From contig NZ_JAGGKQ010000007.1 of assembly GCF_017873815.1 (NCBI RefSeq), positions 1 through 64,000 on the forward strand: a stretch of 64,000 nucleotides of DNA, given 5' to 3'. Position 1 is the first letter of the stretch. Each line of letters starts with the position of its first letter. Source of the DNA: Halorubrum alkaliphilum. GTDB taxonomy: Archaea > Halobacteriota > Halobacteria > Halobacteriales > Haloferacaceae. Position numbers and translations under genes: made by a program. Of this stretch, positions 41,954 to 50,365 are shown piece after piece. Below the pieces are notes generated by a model, which saw only the letters and a program-made list of their open reading frames with translations, was not told where the DNA came from and did no database searches.

Positions 41954-42943
41954 ATGACCGACGAGGCCCTCTATTTTACCGCTCCGGAAACGGTCGAGCG
42001 CCGATCCGTGACGATCGGTCCCCCCGACGCCGACGAACTCCTCGTCGACACCCGCGTGTCCGCGATCAGTGCGGGGACGGAGCTGCTGGTGTATCGCGAC
42101 GAGACGCCGTCGGGAATCCCCGTCGACGAGACGATAGACGCGCTCGACGGCGAGTTCTCGTATCCGCTGCGATACGGATACGCCGCGAGCGGGGTCGTCC
42201 GTGAGGTCGGCCGCGAGGTGGACGAGAGCTGGCTCGGCCGGACGGTGTTCTCGTTCGTACCCCATCAGACCCGGTTTCGCACCGATCCGGAGTCCGTGGT
42301 TCCCCTCCCGGACGGGATGGACCCGGAGACCGGATCGATGTTACCGTCCGTCGAGACGGCAACGAACATCGTTCTCGACGCCGCTCCTCGGCTGGGCGAG
42401 CGTGTCGTCGTCCTCGGTGCGGGGACCATCGGACTGTGCGTGACTGAGGTGTTGTCGTCGTTCCCGCTTGGCGATCTTGTCGTCGTCGACCCGATCGACC
42501 ATCGGCGTGAGCTTGCCCGAGAGATGGGAGCACATCGGACTGAAACACCAGAAACCATCACCGAGGCGACCGATGATGCCGATCTCGTCGTCGAGATCTC
42601 CGGGCAGCCGTCGGCGCTCGACGACGCGATCGATGTTGTCGGCTACGACGGCCGGATCGTCGTCGGCTCGTGGTACGGATCGAAACGCGCGCCGATCGAC
42701 CTCGGTGGGCGGTTTCATCGGGATCGGATCGACATCGTTTCCAGTCAGGTGAGCACAATCGCTCCCGAGCTTCGCGGCCGGTGGGATCGTGATCGGCGGA
42801 CCGACGCTGCGCTCGACCGTCTGACACGGATCGATGCCGACGCGCTCGTCACTGACCGTGTTCCGTTCGAGCGCGCCGCCGAGGCGTACGAACTGTTGGA
42901 CGTGAGTCCCGAATCAACGGTTCAGGTGGTGTTGGAGTACTGA
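41954..42943 (+). CDS. Zinc-independent MDR-family alcohol dehydrogenase
   Basis: 329 residues. Medium-chain dehydrogenase fold: N-terminal GroES-like domain (VDTRVSAISAGTELLVYRD) and Rossmann domain (ERVVVLGAGTIGLCVTEVL, then VVVDPIDHRRELAREMGA). The catalytic and structural zinc cysteines of classical ADH are absent. Members of this clade sit in pterin, chlorophyll or sugar biosynthesis clusters. Here it converges on the PTPS/GT4 cluster and overlaps the next gene by one base. A TATA-like GGGCTTAAGG (about 41846-41855) implies a leader of about 80 bases. Substrate unknown. Confidence 0.86.
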   Translation: MTDEALYFTAPETVERRSVTIGPPDADELLVDTRVSAISAGTELLVYRDETPSGIPVDETIDALDGEFSYPLRYGYAASGVVREVGREVDESWLGRTVFSFVPHQTRFRTDPESVVPLPDGMDPETGSMLPSVETATNIVLDAAPRLGERVVVLGAGTIGLCVTEVLSSFPLGDLVVVDPIDHRRELAREMGAHRTETPETITEATDDADLVVEISGQPSALDDAIDVVGYDGRIVVGSWYGSKRAPIDLGGRFHRDRIDIVSSQVSTIAPELRGRWDRDRRTDAALDRLTRIDADALVTDRVPFERAAEAYELLDVSPESTVQVVLEY

Positions 42944-43521
42944 TGCGGTTCTGCCGGCACGTCCGCAACCGCGTACGCGATGTCTCGATGCGGGCGGCAG
43001 GTATCACCCTCCTGCTCGTGGTGCTGGTCGTTGCGTCATCGGTTCCGCTCTGGCGCATCCGCGCGGCTGCGGCACGGGTGTCTGACCGCGCTCCAGACCG
43101 TTTCATTCCGTACCCGCTTTCCGTGTTGCCGCCGCCGGACCGGGAATATGCCGGGGTGTGGTCGGTTTCCCCCGAGACGGCGCGGAAGCGATTGACGAAC
43201 GAGTACGGGTTCAGCCAGCAGCTTCGGGCGTATCTCCACGCGTACGAACGCGGCGGTGAAACCGTGTACGAGGCCGCGAGCTGTGCGTATCGCCCGAACG
43301 GGTTCACGAGCGAGTGGCAGCTTCACGTCCGGCTGTTTCCGACGCCTGACGGTCAGACCGATGTCTGGTGTCACTGGGAGCGAAACCCGAACGTCTCCCC
43401 ACTTGCGCATCTCAGACAGGACGGCTACGACCCCGCGGAGGGAATCCGCCGGCTCCGCGGACTCGTTTCGGAGCCGATCCGAATGGACGGACCGATTGCT
43501 GAACGGACCCACGAGGAGTAA
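42943..43521 (+). CDS. Single-span membrane protein of unknown function
   Basis: 192 residues. An N-terminal membrane anchor MRAAGITLLLVVLVVASSVPLW is followed by an extracytoplasmic-looking domain (FIPYPLSVLPPPDREYAGVW to SEPIRMDGPIAE) with three or four cysteines scattered and a YEAASCAYRPNGFTSEWQLHVRLFPT core. No known family. It overlaps the dehydrogenase stop by one base, so the pair forms an operon. The codon bias is somewhat weaker than in neighbouring core genes (more T/A-ending codons). Confidence 0.75.
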   Translation: MRFCRHVRNRVRDVSMRAAGITLLLVVLVVASSVPLWRIRAAAARVSDRAPDRFIPYPLSVLPPPDREYAGVWSVSPETARKRLTNEYGFSQQLRAYLHAYERGGETVYEAASCAYRPNGFTSEWQLHVRLFPTPDGQTDVWCHWERNPNVSPLAHLRQDGYDPAEGIRRLRGLVSEPIRMDGPIAERTHEE

Positions 43522-43538
43522 CAGCGGCTCGACTCGAA

Positions 43539-43567
43539 ACAAAAATGACGGCTCGGATCCGAGCCGT
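43539..43567 (-). terminator. Palindromic terminator between convergent operons
   Basis: A 20-base perfect palindrome, ACGGCTCGGA followed by its reverse complement (43548-43567), ends in a T-run on the minus strand (CAAAAA at 43539-43544 reads TTTTTG). That is the layout of an intrinsic-type terminator for the minus-strand methyltransferase operon. On the plus strand no T-run follows. Confidence 0.55.
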
Positions 43568-43621
43568 GACGACGACCCACACGGTTGTCCGAGCCGACTA
43601 TCCGCCACGCAGCTGGTCCGG

Positions 43622-44524
43622 TTACAGTTCTGGGCGGAGACGAGCGAGAATATCGAGGTGGTGTGCGACCATCCCGAACTCCTCGTTTGCCAGCTGCGTT
43701 CGACGGGTCGAGACCCATTCCCCGCGGACCGACGGGTCCAGATCGGCCGGGGCGTAGTCGGCGAGCGCGCCGTCGATCGTCTCAAGCAGGTGTTCGAGGA
43801 ACGCCGCCTCTTCAGCCGGGTACGTGCCGGTCCGCGCCCCAACGACCCAGTCGCAGCCACCGGTCGCCGTCACGGTGTATTCGTGTTTCGGTGCCTGCTC
43901 GATGACATCTCGTGCTGCTCGACTGCTCCCGGGCAGCTCGCGTATTTCGTCCATGTGTCGGTGGTAGAGACGTTCGATCCGGTCGTCGTCGGGGTGAGCC
44001 GGCGAGAAGTGGGTTGCCCCATCGAAGGTACACGGGGCGTAAAGCATCCCACCGGGCCGGAGAACATCGTGAAGCGAGGGGAGGAGACGAGCCGGATCGA
44101 CGATGTCGAGAAACGCCGCGGCGATCACGGCGTCGGCCTCATCTCTGACCGTTCGAGCATCCGCGCACTCGACGGTGATCTCGAAGCGCGTGTCGCCCTG
44201 CTCGGCTATCAGTGTCTCGTCGTCGACCGTCGTGGCGTAGCCCGCCGCTGAGAGCCACTCCGGAACACGCTCGCGGGCGGCCGACACACAGGCGTCGTCG
44301 ACATCGACAGCGCGGTACGAGATGGTCCCGGTGAGCTGTTCCCAATCGCCGAGACGGGCGATCATCGAGCCGACGCCGGCACCGAGTTCGACGATCCGGA
44401 TGGGCCGATCGACCCCGGACGCGCGACTCTCCAGTCCCGAGACAAACTGATCCCACACCCGGCGGTTCAGCGCTCGATCGTCCACGGTCCGTTTGGCGGT
44501 GAGGTACGGAATGAGGTCGCTCAC
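43622..44524 (-). CDS. Class I SAM-dependent methyltransferase
   Basis: 300 residues. The Rossmann SAM motif is IRIVELGAGVGSMIARL, followed by acidic motif II (ISYRAVDVDDACV) and motif VLRPGGMLYAPCTF. It resembles small-molecule methyltransferases; the target is unknown. The C-terminal region (residues 200-300) adds a helical substrate-binding part with NEEFGMVAHHLDILARL. GTG 44524 overlaps the GT4 stop codon by 4 bases (GTGA), so this is the last gene of the minus-strand pterin-like cluster. Confidence 0.85.
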   Translation of the reverse strand: MSDLIPYLTAKRTVDDRALNRRVWDQFVSGLESRASGVDRPIRIVELGAGVGSMIARLGDWEQLTGTISYRAVDVDDACVSAARERVPEWLSAAGYATTVDDETLIAEQGDTRFEITVECADARTVRDEADAVIAAAFLDIVDPARLLPSLHDVLRPGGMLYAPCTFDGATHFSPAHPDDDRIERLYHRHMDEIRELPGSSRAARDVIEQAPKHEYTVTATGGCDWVVGARTGTYPAEEAAFLEHLLETIDGALADYAPADLDPSVRGEWVSTRRTQLANEEFGMVAHHLDILARLRPEL

Positions 44525-45897
44525 TCGTTGCCACCTCCGGTACCGTCCGTGGCCCGTCTCGGTCGGACCGGTCTCGACACATCTGTCTTGGTATCGTGCG
44601 CGCCCGTGGCCGCGGTTCGTTGGGGGTCGGTCTGCCCGTCGTCGACGAGCGACCGGAGCCACGCACGGATCCGGTCGGTCGTCTCCGCCCAATCGGGATG
44701 CGTCTCGGCGGTGTGAAGCGCCGCGACACCGAGCGCAGCGAGCCGGTCGCGGTCAGCCGCGAGGCGTTCCAGCCGCTCGGCGATCGATCGGTGATCCTCG
44801 GGGTCGACGAGGAATCCGTTCGTTCCGTCACGGAGGAACTCGTCGGTCCCCCCAACGGTTCCGGCTATCGGGACCGTCCCGTGTTCCATCGCCTCCAGAT
44901 GGACCATGCCGAACGCCTCGTACCGAGCTGGGACACAACAGACGTGGCTCTCCGCCATCGTCGACGCGAGCGCGTCGTCGGAGAGCTCGCCGGCGAACTC
45001 GACGCGGTCGTCGAGTCCGAACCGTTCAGTCCGCGTCCGGAGTCGGTCGGCGTACGACGGGGCAGCGTCCAAGCTCCCGACGACTGTTGCCCGCCAGCCG
45101 ACGCCGGCTCCCGTCGATCGATCGAGTCGCGAGAGCGCGTCGATGAGCGTCTCAAGGTTCTTTCGTGGAACGACGTTACCGACGAAAACAACGCGTAATG
45201 GGCCTCGCCGCGCCCGCGCCCGAACCCGTTCGACGGTCGTTGCTGGTCCTTCCGTGCGTCCTGCTGGGGGAGCGACGACTGACGGGTCGGTCGCGGTCGA
45301 CGGAGTAATCTGTGCCACGCGGTCCCGCGTGAACCGGCTCGTCGTGATCGTCGCGTCGACGGATCCGAAAAAACGCCGCTCGAACGGTTGTATCAGTGGC
45401 GCGTACCGATCGGTCGGATCATCGGAGCGGACGTGGTGGACGAGGCCAACGACCGCGTCAGGTCCCGTCAGTTGGCGATTATGCCGCCAAACGGACGGGT
45501 GACAGAGACCGTCCTCAATAAGCACATCGACGTCACGGTTCAGCCGGTCTCGAACGCGAGGATCGAGCGTGTCGGCGAGCCCTCGGCCGTAGCTCCGCCA
45601 CGGAAGGGAGATCACCTCTACCGAGTCACCACGTTCGCGGAGTCCGGAAACGACCTCCCTATCGTATCGGAATCCTCCGGAGGTAGCGTTGATGTCACCG
45701 TATACGACGAGGCATATCTCCATCGGTGGTCCGTCATCCACGGCTTCAGAACCGTCGCTAGCAACGGTTCTCGCGCGGTCGATACTCGGATCAGTGTCCT
45801 CCTCGCGCGGCTCGCCGGTCTGGGATGAGCCGGTAGTCAACGATGCGACATCGTCCTCGGATGAGCCGGTTCCAGTCGATGGCGGTAGGGATGGCAC
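44521..45897 (-). CDS. Glycosyltransferase family 4
   Basis: 458 residues from GTG 45897, which gives only a 2-base gap to the PTPS-like gene. Alternatively ATG 45723 (400 residues) starts exactly at the Rossmann strand MEICLVVYGDINATSGGFRYD. GT-B fold: the C-terminal half has LRVVFVGNVVPRKNLETLIDAL, the EX7E motif in PARYEAFGMVHLEAMEHG, and VGGTDEFLRDGTNGFLVDP. It retains configuration and uses a nucleotide sugar. The C-terminal 40 residues are a disordered tail. Acceptor unknown; the neighbourhood suggests a pterin or lipid-like metabolite. Confidence 0.84.
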   Translation of the reverse strand: MPSLPPSTGTGSSEDDVASLTTGSSQTGEPREEDTDPSIDRARTVASDGSEAVDDGPPMEICLVVYGDINATSGGFRYDREVVSGLRERGDSVEVISLPWRSYGRGLADTLDPRVRDRLNRDVDVLIEDGLCHPSVWRHNRQLTGPDAVVGLVHHVRSDDPTDRYAPLIQPFERRFFGSVDATITTSRFTRDRVAQITPSTATDPSVVAPPAGRTEGPATTVERVRARARRGPLRVVFVGNVVPRKNLETLIDALSRLDRSTGAGVGWRATVVGSLDAAPSYADRLRTRTERFGLDDRVEFAGELSDDALASTMAESHVCCVPARYEAFGMVHLEAMEHGTVPIAGTVGGTDEFLRDGTNGFLVDPEDHRSIAERLERLAADRDRLAALGVAALHTAETHPDWAETTDRIRAWLRSLVDDGQTDPQRTAATGAHDTKTDVSRPVRPRRATDGTGGGNE

Positions 45898-45899
45898 GG

Positions 45900-46277
45900 T
45901 CAGATCGCTCGTTTGTGGACGACCTCGGCGACCTCGTCCTCACGGACACGGACGGAGAGCTCCGTTGCGGTTTCTGGATCTAGTCGGTCGAGTAGCTGAT
46001 CGCCGACGTGTTTCGCCAGCCGCTCCGCGCTCGGATTCTGTCCTTCAAACGCGGACATATCGTTGAGCGTTCGGTCGCGAACCTCGCCGACCACTGCTTC
46101 GAGCGCGGCGATGACGGCGTCGATATCGACGAGGTAGCCGTACTCGTTGAGTTCTGGACCGTGGAACGATGCTTCGATGTCGAATCGATGCGAGTGGAGG
46201 GTTCCTTCGGGGCCCGGGTCCGGGACGGTGAGGTAGTGCTGTGCGATACAGGCGCGGGAGACGGACACCGAGTACAT
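45900..46277 (-). CDS. 6-pyruvoyl-tetrahydropterin synthase/QueD family protein
   Basis: 125 residues, a T-fold protein. It starts MYSVSVSRACIAQHYL. Zinc His ligands are visible: H14 in AQHYL, and H28 and H30 in TLHSHRF. The region expected to hold the catalytic Cys between them (C..HGH in PTPS and QueD) reads PDPGPEGTLHSH with no Cys there; the only Cys is residue 10. The C-terminal ENPS-type motif reads GQNPSAERLAKHV. It may act on 7,8-dihydroneopterin triphosphate, but altered chemistry is possible. Confidence 0.87.
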   Translation of the reverse strand: MYSVSVSRACIAQHYLTVPDPGPEGTLHSHRFDIEASFHGPELNEYGYLVDIDAVIAALEAVVGEVRDRTLNDMSAFEGQNPSAERLAKHVGDQLLDRLDPETATELSVRVREDEVAEVVHKRAI

Positions 46278-46329
46278 ACGTCATCGTTGCCCCCTAGACG
46301 CTTAGTTTCGTTCCCCCCGGAAACGCGTG

Positions 46330-47106
46330 TTACTCGCCGAACTCCTCGGCGTATCGTTCCCGGAACCCCTCGTACGCCTCCGGTTGGACGTCGACACAGA
46401 CGTATCTCGCGTCGTCGCCGAACACCCTCCGTGCCGCAAGCGCGGCGGGAGCAGTCCCCGCACACGGCACGAGTATGAGTTCTCCTTCGTCAACGAGGCC
46501 GTCGATCCACGCCTCGTACGGGCCGATCGGTTTCGCCCGACCGCCCCGTCCGTAAGTCCGCTCGGGCCACCTCGCTACCTGTCGTGCGGAGACATCCGTC
46601 CGGCGATCGGTCGGTCCGTCGTGGGCGAACAGCACGGTGTACCCGCCGGTCGTGAGGTGGTCGCCGTGGGTCTTGCGGTCCGGCGCTCCGTCGTTTGTCA
46701 GATACGTTACCCCTCCGAGCTTTCGGAAGCCGCCGCCGCCGTCAGGGCTCGCGGCGGCGTCTCCCCACTCCGAGCGGAGGTACTCGACAAACCGGGGGAA
46801 CAGCCAATCGTCGGCGTCGGCGACGAGCCACCCACCATCGACGAGCGCATCGCGTGCCGCGTCGATGATCTCCGCGGTGGTGAGCGTCTCGTCGACATCG
46901 CCGTCGGCGGCGTGATCTTCGTCGAAGGGATGAAGATCGTACGCGAGTCCCTCCTGTTGGACGCGTCCCGGCCGCGCCCACGCATCGTCAAGAAAGACGG
47001 CCACGGCTTCCTCTCGGTACTCGGCGAGTACCTCAACCGCGTCGCCTACGACGTACACCTCGCCGTCATCGATCTCGTGTCGAACCGCGTCATCGGGAAG
47101 TCCCAT
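46330..47106 (-). CDS. Degenerate DNA-methyltransferase-like protein
   Basis: 258 residues with the layout of an N4/N6 beta-class DNA methylase: VYVVGDAVEVLAEY, then the position of DPPY reads VAVFLDDAWARP, and the C-terminal SAM motif region (usually DPFxGSGTT) reads ILVPCAGTAPAALAARRVF followed by YVCVDVQPEAYEGFRERY. The catalytic tetrapeptide is lost, so base methylation of the usual kind seems unlikely. It may be a repurposed methyltransferase. It lies between the PTPS-like and CDP-alcohol genes, 51 and 113 bases away. Confidence 0.65.
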   Translation of the reverse strand: MGLPDDAVRHEIDDGEVYVVGDAVEVLAEYREEAVAVFLDDAWARPGRVQQEGLAYDLHPFDEDHAADGDVDETLTTAEIIDAARDALVDGGWLVADADDWLFPRFVEYLRSEWGDAAASPDGGGGFRKLGGVTYLTNDGAPDRKTHGDHLTTGGYTVLFAHDGPTDRRTDVSARQVARWPERTYGRGGRAKPIGPYEAWIDGLVDEGELILVPCAGTAPAALAARRVFGDDARYVCVDVQPEAYEGFRERYAEEFGE

Positions 47107-47219
47107 CGGACAGCGTCGATCCGACTGCTATTCGCATCAACCTTCCGTTGGTGCCGTCCGTCCGGCAAACGGCCACGGGAGAGAGTGCGATCGAGTCGTC
47201 TGCGCCACGCGACACCTGC

Positions 47220-47981
47220 TTAGCCGAGTCGTCCGGACACCGTCAGCCAGTCCCAGATAAAGTGTGCCAACACGGGGACCGAAACGAACCACGCAACCGT
47301 CCGTGAGACCGCCGGTCCAGGTACCGGAAGCAGCGCGAGGAAGACGGTCGACATGATCACGGCACCGGTCGCCCGGCGGAACTGGCTCGGATGAAGTTCT
47401 TTCACGGGCAGTCCACGATGACGACGCCACCGGATGCCGGCCGTAAACCCGTATCGCGCCACGCCAACCGCGAGGAAGATAGCCGGAGCCGTCCCCGCGA
47501 GCACGACCGTTACGGCACCGACAGCGACGAGCAAAGCGTCGATCTCGGTGTCGAGATTACCCCCGAACTCGGTGACGGAGTCCGTTCGACGCGCTACTGC
47601 GCCGTCGGCCGCGTCAAGGAGCGCTGCCGTCGCGAAGAGTCCGGCTGGGACCCAGGTCGCGGCACCGCCCGGCGGGTCAGTGAAAACAAATCCGGCAAAC
47701 GCGGTCACCAGTCCACCACGAACGATAGTCACCCACGTTGCGACGGTAATAAGCTGCGCACCGTCAACCGCTCGTGCGCGAACCAACGATCGGTACGTGA
47801 CGGCAGAAACAATGAGGAGGGTAATACAGACCCCGACGATGAAGCGTAACGTCGGCTTCCCATCCCACGCTACGCCGGAACCGACGAGCGCAAGCAGGGC
47901 GACGACACCCGTCCCCGCGACCGTCAACGGAAACTGCCGACTGGTGATGCCGGCCGCCGGCGACCGTGAGGTTCCTGTCAT
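47220..47981 (-). CDS. CDP-alcohol phosphatidyltransferase family membrane protein
   Basis: 253 residues, about six membrane helices. The diagnostic CDP-OH-P motif is complete: DAADGAVARRTDSVTEFGGN then LDTEID, i.e. D-x2-DG-x2-AR-x8-G-x3-D-x3-D. The family joins a CDP-linked alcohol to an acceptor alcohol at the membrane, for example in phospholipid or archaeal inositol-phosphate synthesis. In this cluster it may attach a lipid or phospho group to the cluster product (inference). Confidence 0.88.
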   Translation of the reverse strand: MTGTSRSPAAGITSRQFPLTVAGTGVVALLALVGSGVAWDGKPTLRFIVGVCITLLIVSAVTYRSLVRARAVDGAQLITVATWVTIVRGGLVTAFAGFVFTDPPGGAATWVPAGLFATAALLDAADGAVARRTDSVTEFGGNLDTEIDALLVAVGAVTVVLAGTAPAIFLAVGVARYGFTAGIRWRRHRGLPVKELHPSQFRRATGAVIMSTVFLALLPVPGPAVSRTVAWFVSVPVLAHFIWDWLTVSGRLG

Positions 47982-48018
47982 TTTGCGATCACCGCTCTGT
48001 CAATCTGGTCCGGCGGCA

Positions 48019-48843
48019 TCAACCCATCAACCCAAATTGTTTTTTATTTTTGTGTCTCGCTGGTACGGTCTCGCGGTTGGTCGCTTCGCGAAGGTCGGGA
48101 TGGACCGCAGTTGCGCATCCAGCCGATCTGTCGGTCGCGTCCCGAACCGCCTGCCACGCTGCGTGTCGGCGGTGGACGATCACGGGCACGGAGTCGATAT
48201 CAAGCAGGGTCGCGAGCGCGAGTCGATGCTGACCGTACGAACGCCAGTATATCTCTCCCTCACGACCGATATCGACGTTTATTTCGTCGAATCGAGCTGT
48301 CGTCGCGTACCCGTCGGGGCCATGAAGGTCCTCCTGTCGGCGATAGCCGCCATCGCGGATCGAGTCGTGAAGGCGGTCGATCTCTCGACATCGCTCCGAG
48401 AACTCGGCTTCATCGGTGTATCCCCATGCGTTGCCGAACCGGTTGAGCTGGTCGCGAAAGGCGTCGAACAGCGCCGTGTCCCGCCAGTTGCGACCCCCCA
48501 GATATCGTTGTTCGATCCCCTGTGGGACCGCGCGCTCGTGAAACGGCTCCCACTCCGACTCCCAGTCGCCGTCGACGACCCGTCCCCACTGTGGAACCCG
48601 TGGCGCGACTTCGAGAAGGCTTCGGCGAATACGCCCGGGGTCGACGTACAACAACCGAAACGGCGGCGCGTCGGTGTACCGATGCGGCCGTAGCCGACGC
48701 CGTACTCGATGTCCAGCCGAAAGCGGCGCGAGCGGAGCGATGCGACGTATCGGCGACGATACCCGTGACTGGAACGCCGAAACGACCCGCCCGCGAAGCT
48801 GTCGAACGGTGCCAATAGACTCTTTGCGCGCAGACCGGGTCAC
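48019..48843 (-). CDS. ParB-like domain protein of a haloarchaeal envelope or glycosylation-cluster family
   Basis: 274 residues from GTG 48843, whose GTGA overlaps the stop of the preceding gene. A basic N-terminal 45 residues precede FRLLYVDPGRIRRSLLEVA; in the middle lie WGRVVDGDWESEWEPF and RYLGGRNWRDTALFDAF; near the C-terminus comes WRSYGQHRLALATLLDIDSV, then PVIVHRRHAAWQAVRD. The last segment resembles the GxHRLAxAxxLG core of ParB/sulfiredoxin domains. Such proteins are found near glycosyltransferases in archaea. Biochemical role unknown. No ATG is available; the overlap decides the start. Confidence 0.7.
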   Translation of the reverse strand: MTRSARKESIGTVRQLRGRVVSAFQSRVSSPIRRIAPLAPLSAGHRVRRRLRPHRYTDAPPFRLLYVDPGRIRRSLLEVAPRVPQWGRVVDGDWESEWEPFHERAVPQGIEQRYLGGRNWRDTALFDAFRDQLNRFGNAWGYTDEAEFSERCREIDRLHDSIRDGGYRRQEDLHGPDGYATTARFDEINVDIGREGEIYWRSYGQHRLALATLLDIDSVPVIVHRRHAAWQAVRDATDRSAGCATAVHPDLREATNRETVPARHKNKKQFGLMG

Positions 48844-49232
48844 GTCTCGCGGGCGTACAGGGCAATGAGGACGACGACCAACACGGTCTGTGCGACCTTG
48901 TCGACGACGTCGATGGCACCGAGATCGGCGAGTCCGGGTTGTCCGTTGAGTTGGTACCACAACACGATCTGTCCGGCAGTAAAGGGGATCCCGAGGAGGT
49001 AGGTTAGACGACGCCGGATGTCCATCAACACGGCGACAATTCCGACGGCAAACCCTGCGGTCGCTCCGGCGAACGAGAGGCCAAGCACTCCGGGGATCGT
49101 GACCGCGAGCACCAGATGAACGACCGCTGAGACGACCGCCATCGTCACCCCGAGCCAATGTAGTGGTGTGAGTTCATCAGCCCGGATCCGTCCCGTGATA
49201 CTCATTGCCGTACTAATGGACTCTACTGACAT
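48840..49232 (-). CDS. Four-helix membrane protein (probably DUF7475)
   Basis: 130 residues from ATG 49232 (ATG 49205 gives 121). Hydrophobic segments: LGVTMAVVSAVVHLVLAVTI, GATAGFAVGIVAVLMDI, TYLLGIPFTAGQIVLWYQL and VAQTVLVVVLIALYA. The GIPFTAGQIVLWYQLNG motif and the VVDKVAQ segment match a small haloarchaeal family I remember as DUF7475. Function unknown. It heads the minus-strand cluster and overlaps the ParB-like gene. Confidence 0.72.
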   Translation of the reverse strand: MSVESISTAMSITGRIRADELTPLHWLGVTMAVVSAVVHLVLAVTIPGVLGLSFAGATAGFAVGIVAVLMDIRRRLTYLLGIPFTAGQIVLWYQLNGQPGLADLGAIDVVDKVAQTVLVVVLIALYARET

Positions 49233-49297
49233 AATTGTTTCACCACCTGTATCTGGACACCCGCCTAGTCTCTGGATTCTCCGTACAGAACGGTACG

Positions 49298-50317
49298 TCA
49301 CACCGCCTCGATCGAGTCAAGCAGCCGGCACTTCCGACAGACGTCGCGGCTGGTTTTTGACCCACATCGCTCGCACTCGCGGAGCGTTGGCTGGCCGTCG
49401 TCCCCTTGAGTATCCCTGCCCTCGCTGCTCCGATCGCTCTCGTCGGCGGCGGTTCCCTGGTATCGGTCCGCGACGATTCCGGATATCTCCTCGTAGCCGG
49501 CCATGATCGAGTGGCGGGTTCCGGGGTGGTTCTCCTCCAGATCGTGAAGCAGCGACTGGACCTCTCCCCGGTACGCCTCCGAGGCGTGGGGACACTCCGC
49601 CATGTGAACCGGGAGGTCACGGACGTGACAGTAGAGCGCGATCTCCTTTTCAGGAACGTCGCGGAGCGGCTTCGCCCGCGGGACGAACTGGTCGGTATCG
49701 CCGCGCTCGTCGAACGGACCGAGCGAGGCGTCAAAGTGTTTCGCGACCTGACGCACGTCCCCTTCGAGGACGTTCATCAGGGCGGTTTGGGCCTCGTCGT
49801 CGAGGTTGTGGCCGGTGAGCAGTTTGTCGGCGTCGAACTCGGCGGCGTACCGCTCCAACACGTCCCGACGGAACACGCCACAGTACGCGCAGGGGGCCAT
49901 GTTCTCGGGATCTTTTTCAACGACGTCGTCCATGCGGACGCCGAACTCGTCGTCGTAGGAGACGATCTCGTGGCGGATCGTTCTGTCGGCGGTCAACTCA
50001 ACGCAGGCGTCGAGGCTCTCGTCACGGTACCCCTCGATCCCCTCGTGGATCGTGAGCGCGAGCATCTCGACGCGGCGGTCCTTTCCGAACACGTCGTCCA
50101 GGATGTGCGTCAACACGACGCTGTCCTTCCCGCCGGAGAGGCCGATCACCCACCGGTCGGGCTCCTCGGGAGTTGCGTCCGGATCGAGCAGAGTATCCTC
50201 GCGGACCCGGCGTTTCACGCGCTTCTCGACCGAGCGACAGAGGTGCTCGCCACAGAGATGTGCCCCCGAATAGGCGGCGTGGTGGATCGCGTCGTCTCCG
50301 CACTTGTCACACTCCAT
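49298..50317 (-). CDS. ncsA: tRNA 2-thiolation protein NcsA (TtuA/Ncs6 family)
   Basis: 339 residues. PP-loop ATPase that thiolates U34 of tRNA using the ubiquitin-like SAMP2 in haloarchaea. Features: N-terminal zinc site (CDKCGDD.. CGEHLC), PP-loop VIGLSGGKDSVVL, the CAYCGVFRR pair and later ECPHASEAYRG Cys that bind the 4Fe-4S cluster in TtuA, and a C-terminal zinc ribbon (CERCGSKTSRDVCRKC). A disordered acidic insert precedes the last ribbon. ATG 50317 is preferred; GTG 50320 would add one residue. Confidence 0.94.
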   Translation of the reverse strand: MECDKCGDDAIHHAAYSGAHLCGEHLCRSVEKRVKRRVREDTLLDPDATPEEPDRWVIGLSGGKDSVVLTHILDDVFGKDRRVEMLALTIHEGIEGYRDESLDACVELTADRTIRHEIVSYDDEFGVRMDDVVEKDPENMAPCAYCGVFRRDVLERYAAEFDADKLLTGHNLDDEAQTALMNVLEGDVRQVAKHFDASLGPFDERGDTDQFVPRAKPLRDVPEKEIALYCHVRDLPVHMAECPHASEAYRGEVQSLLHDLEENHPGTRHSIMAGYEEISGIVADRYQGTAADESDRSSEGRDTQGDDGQPTLRECERCGSKTSRDVCRKCRLLDSIEAV

Positions 50318-50365
50318 CACCCTCCGGTTGCCGACGGGTAGTCATACGGGTTTCGGGCCGCAGGC

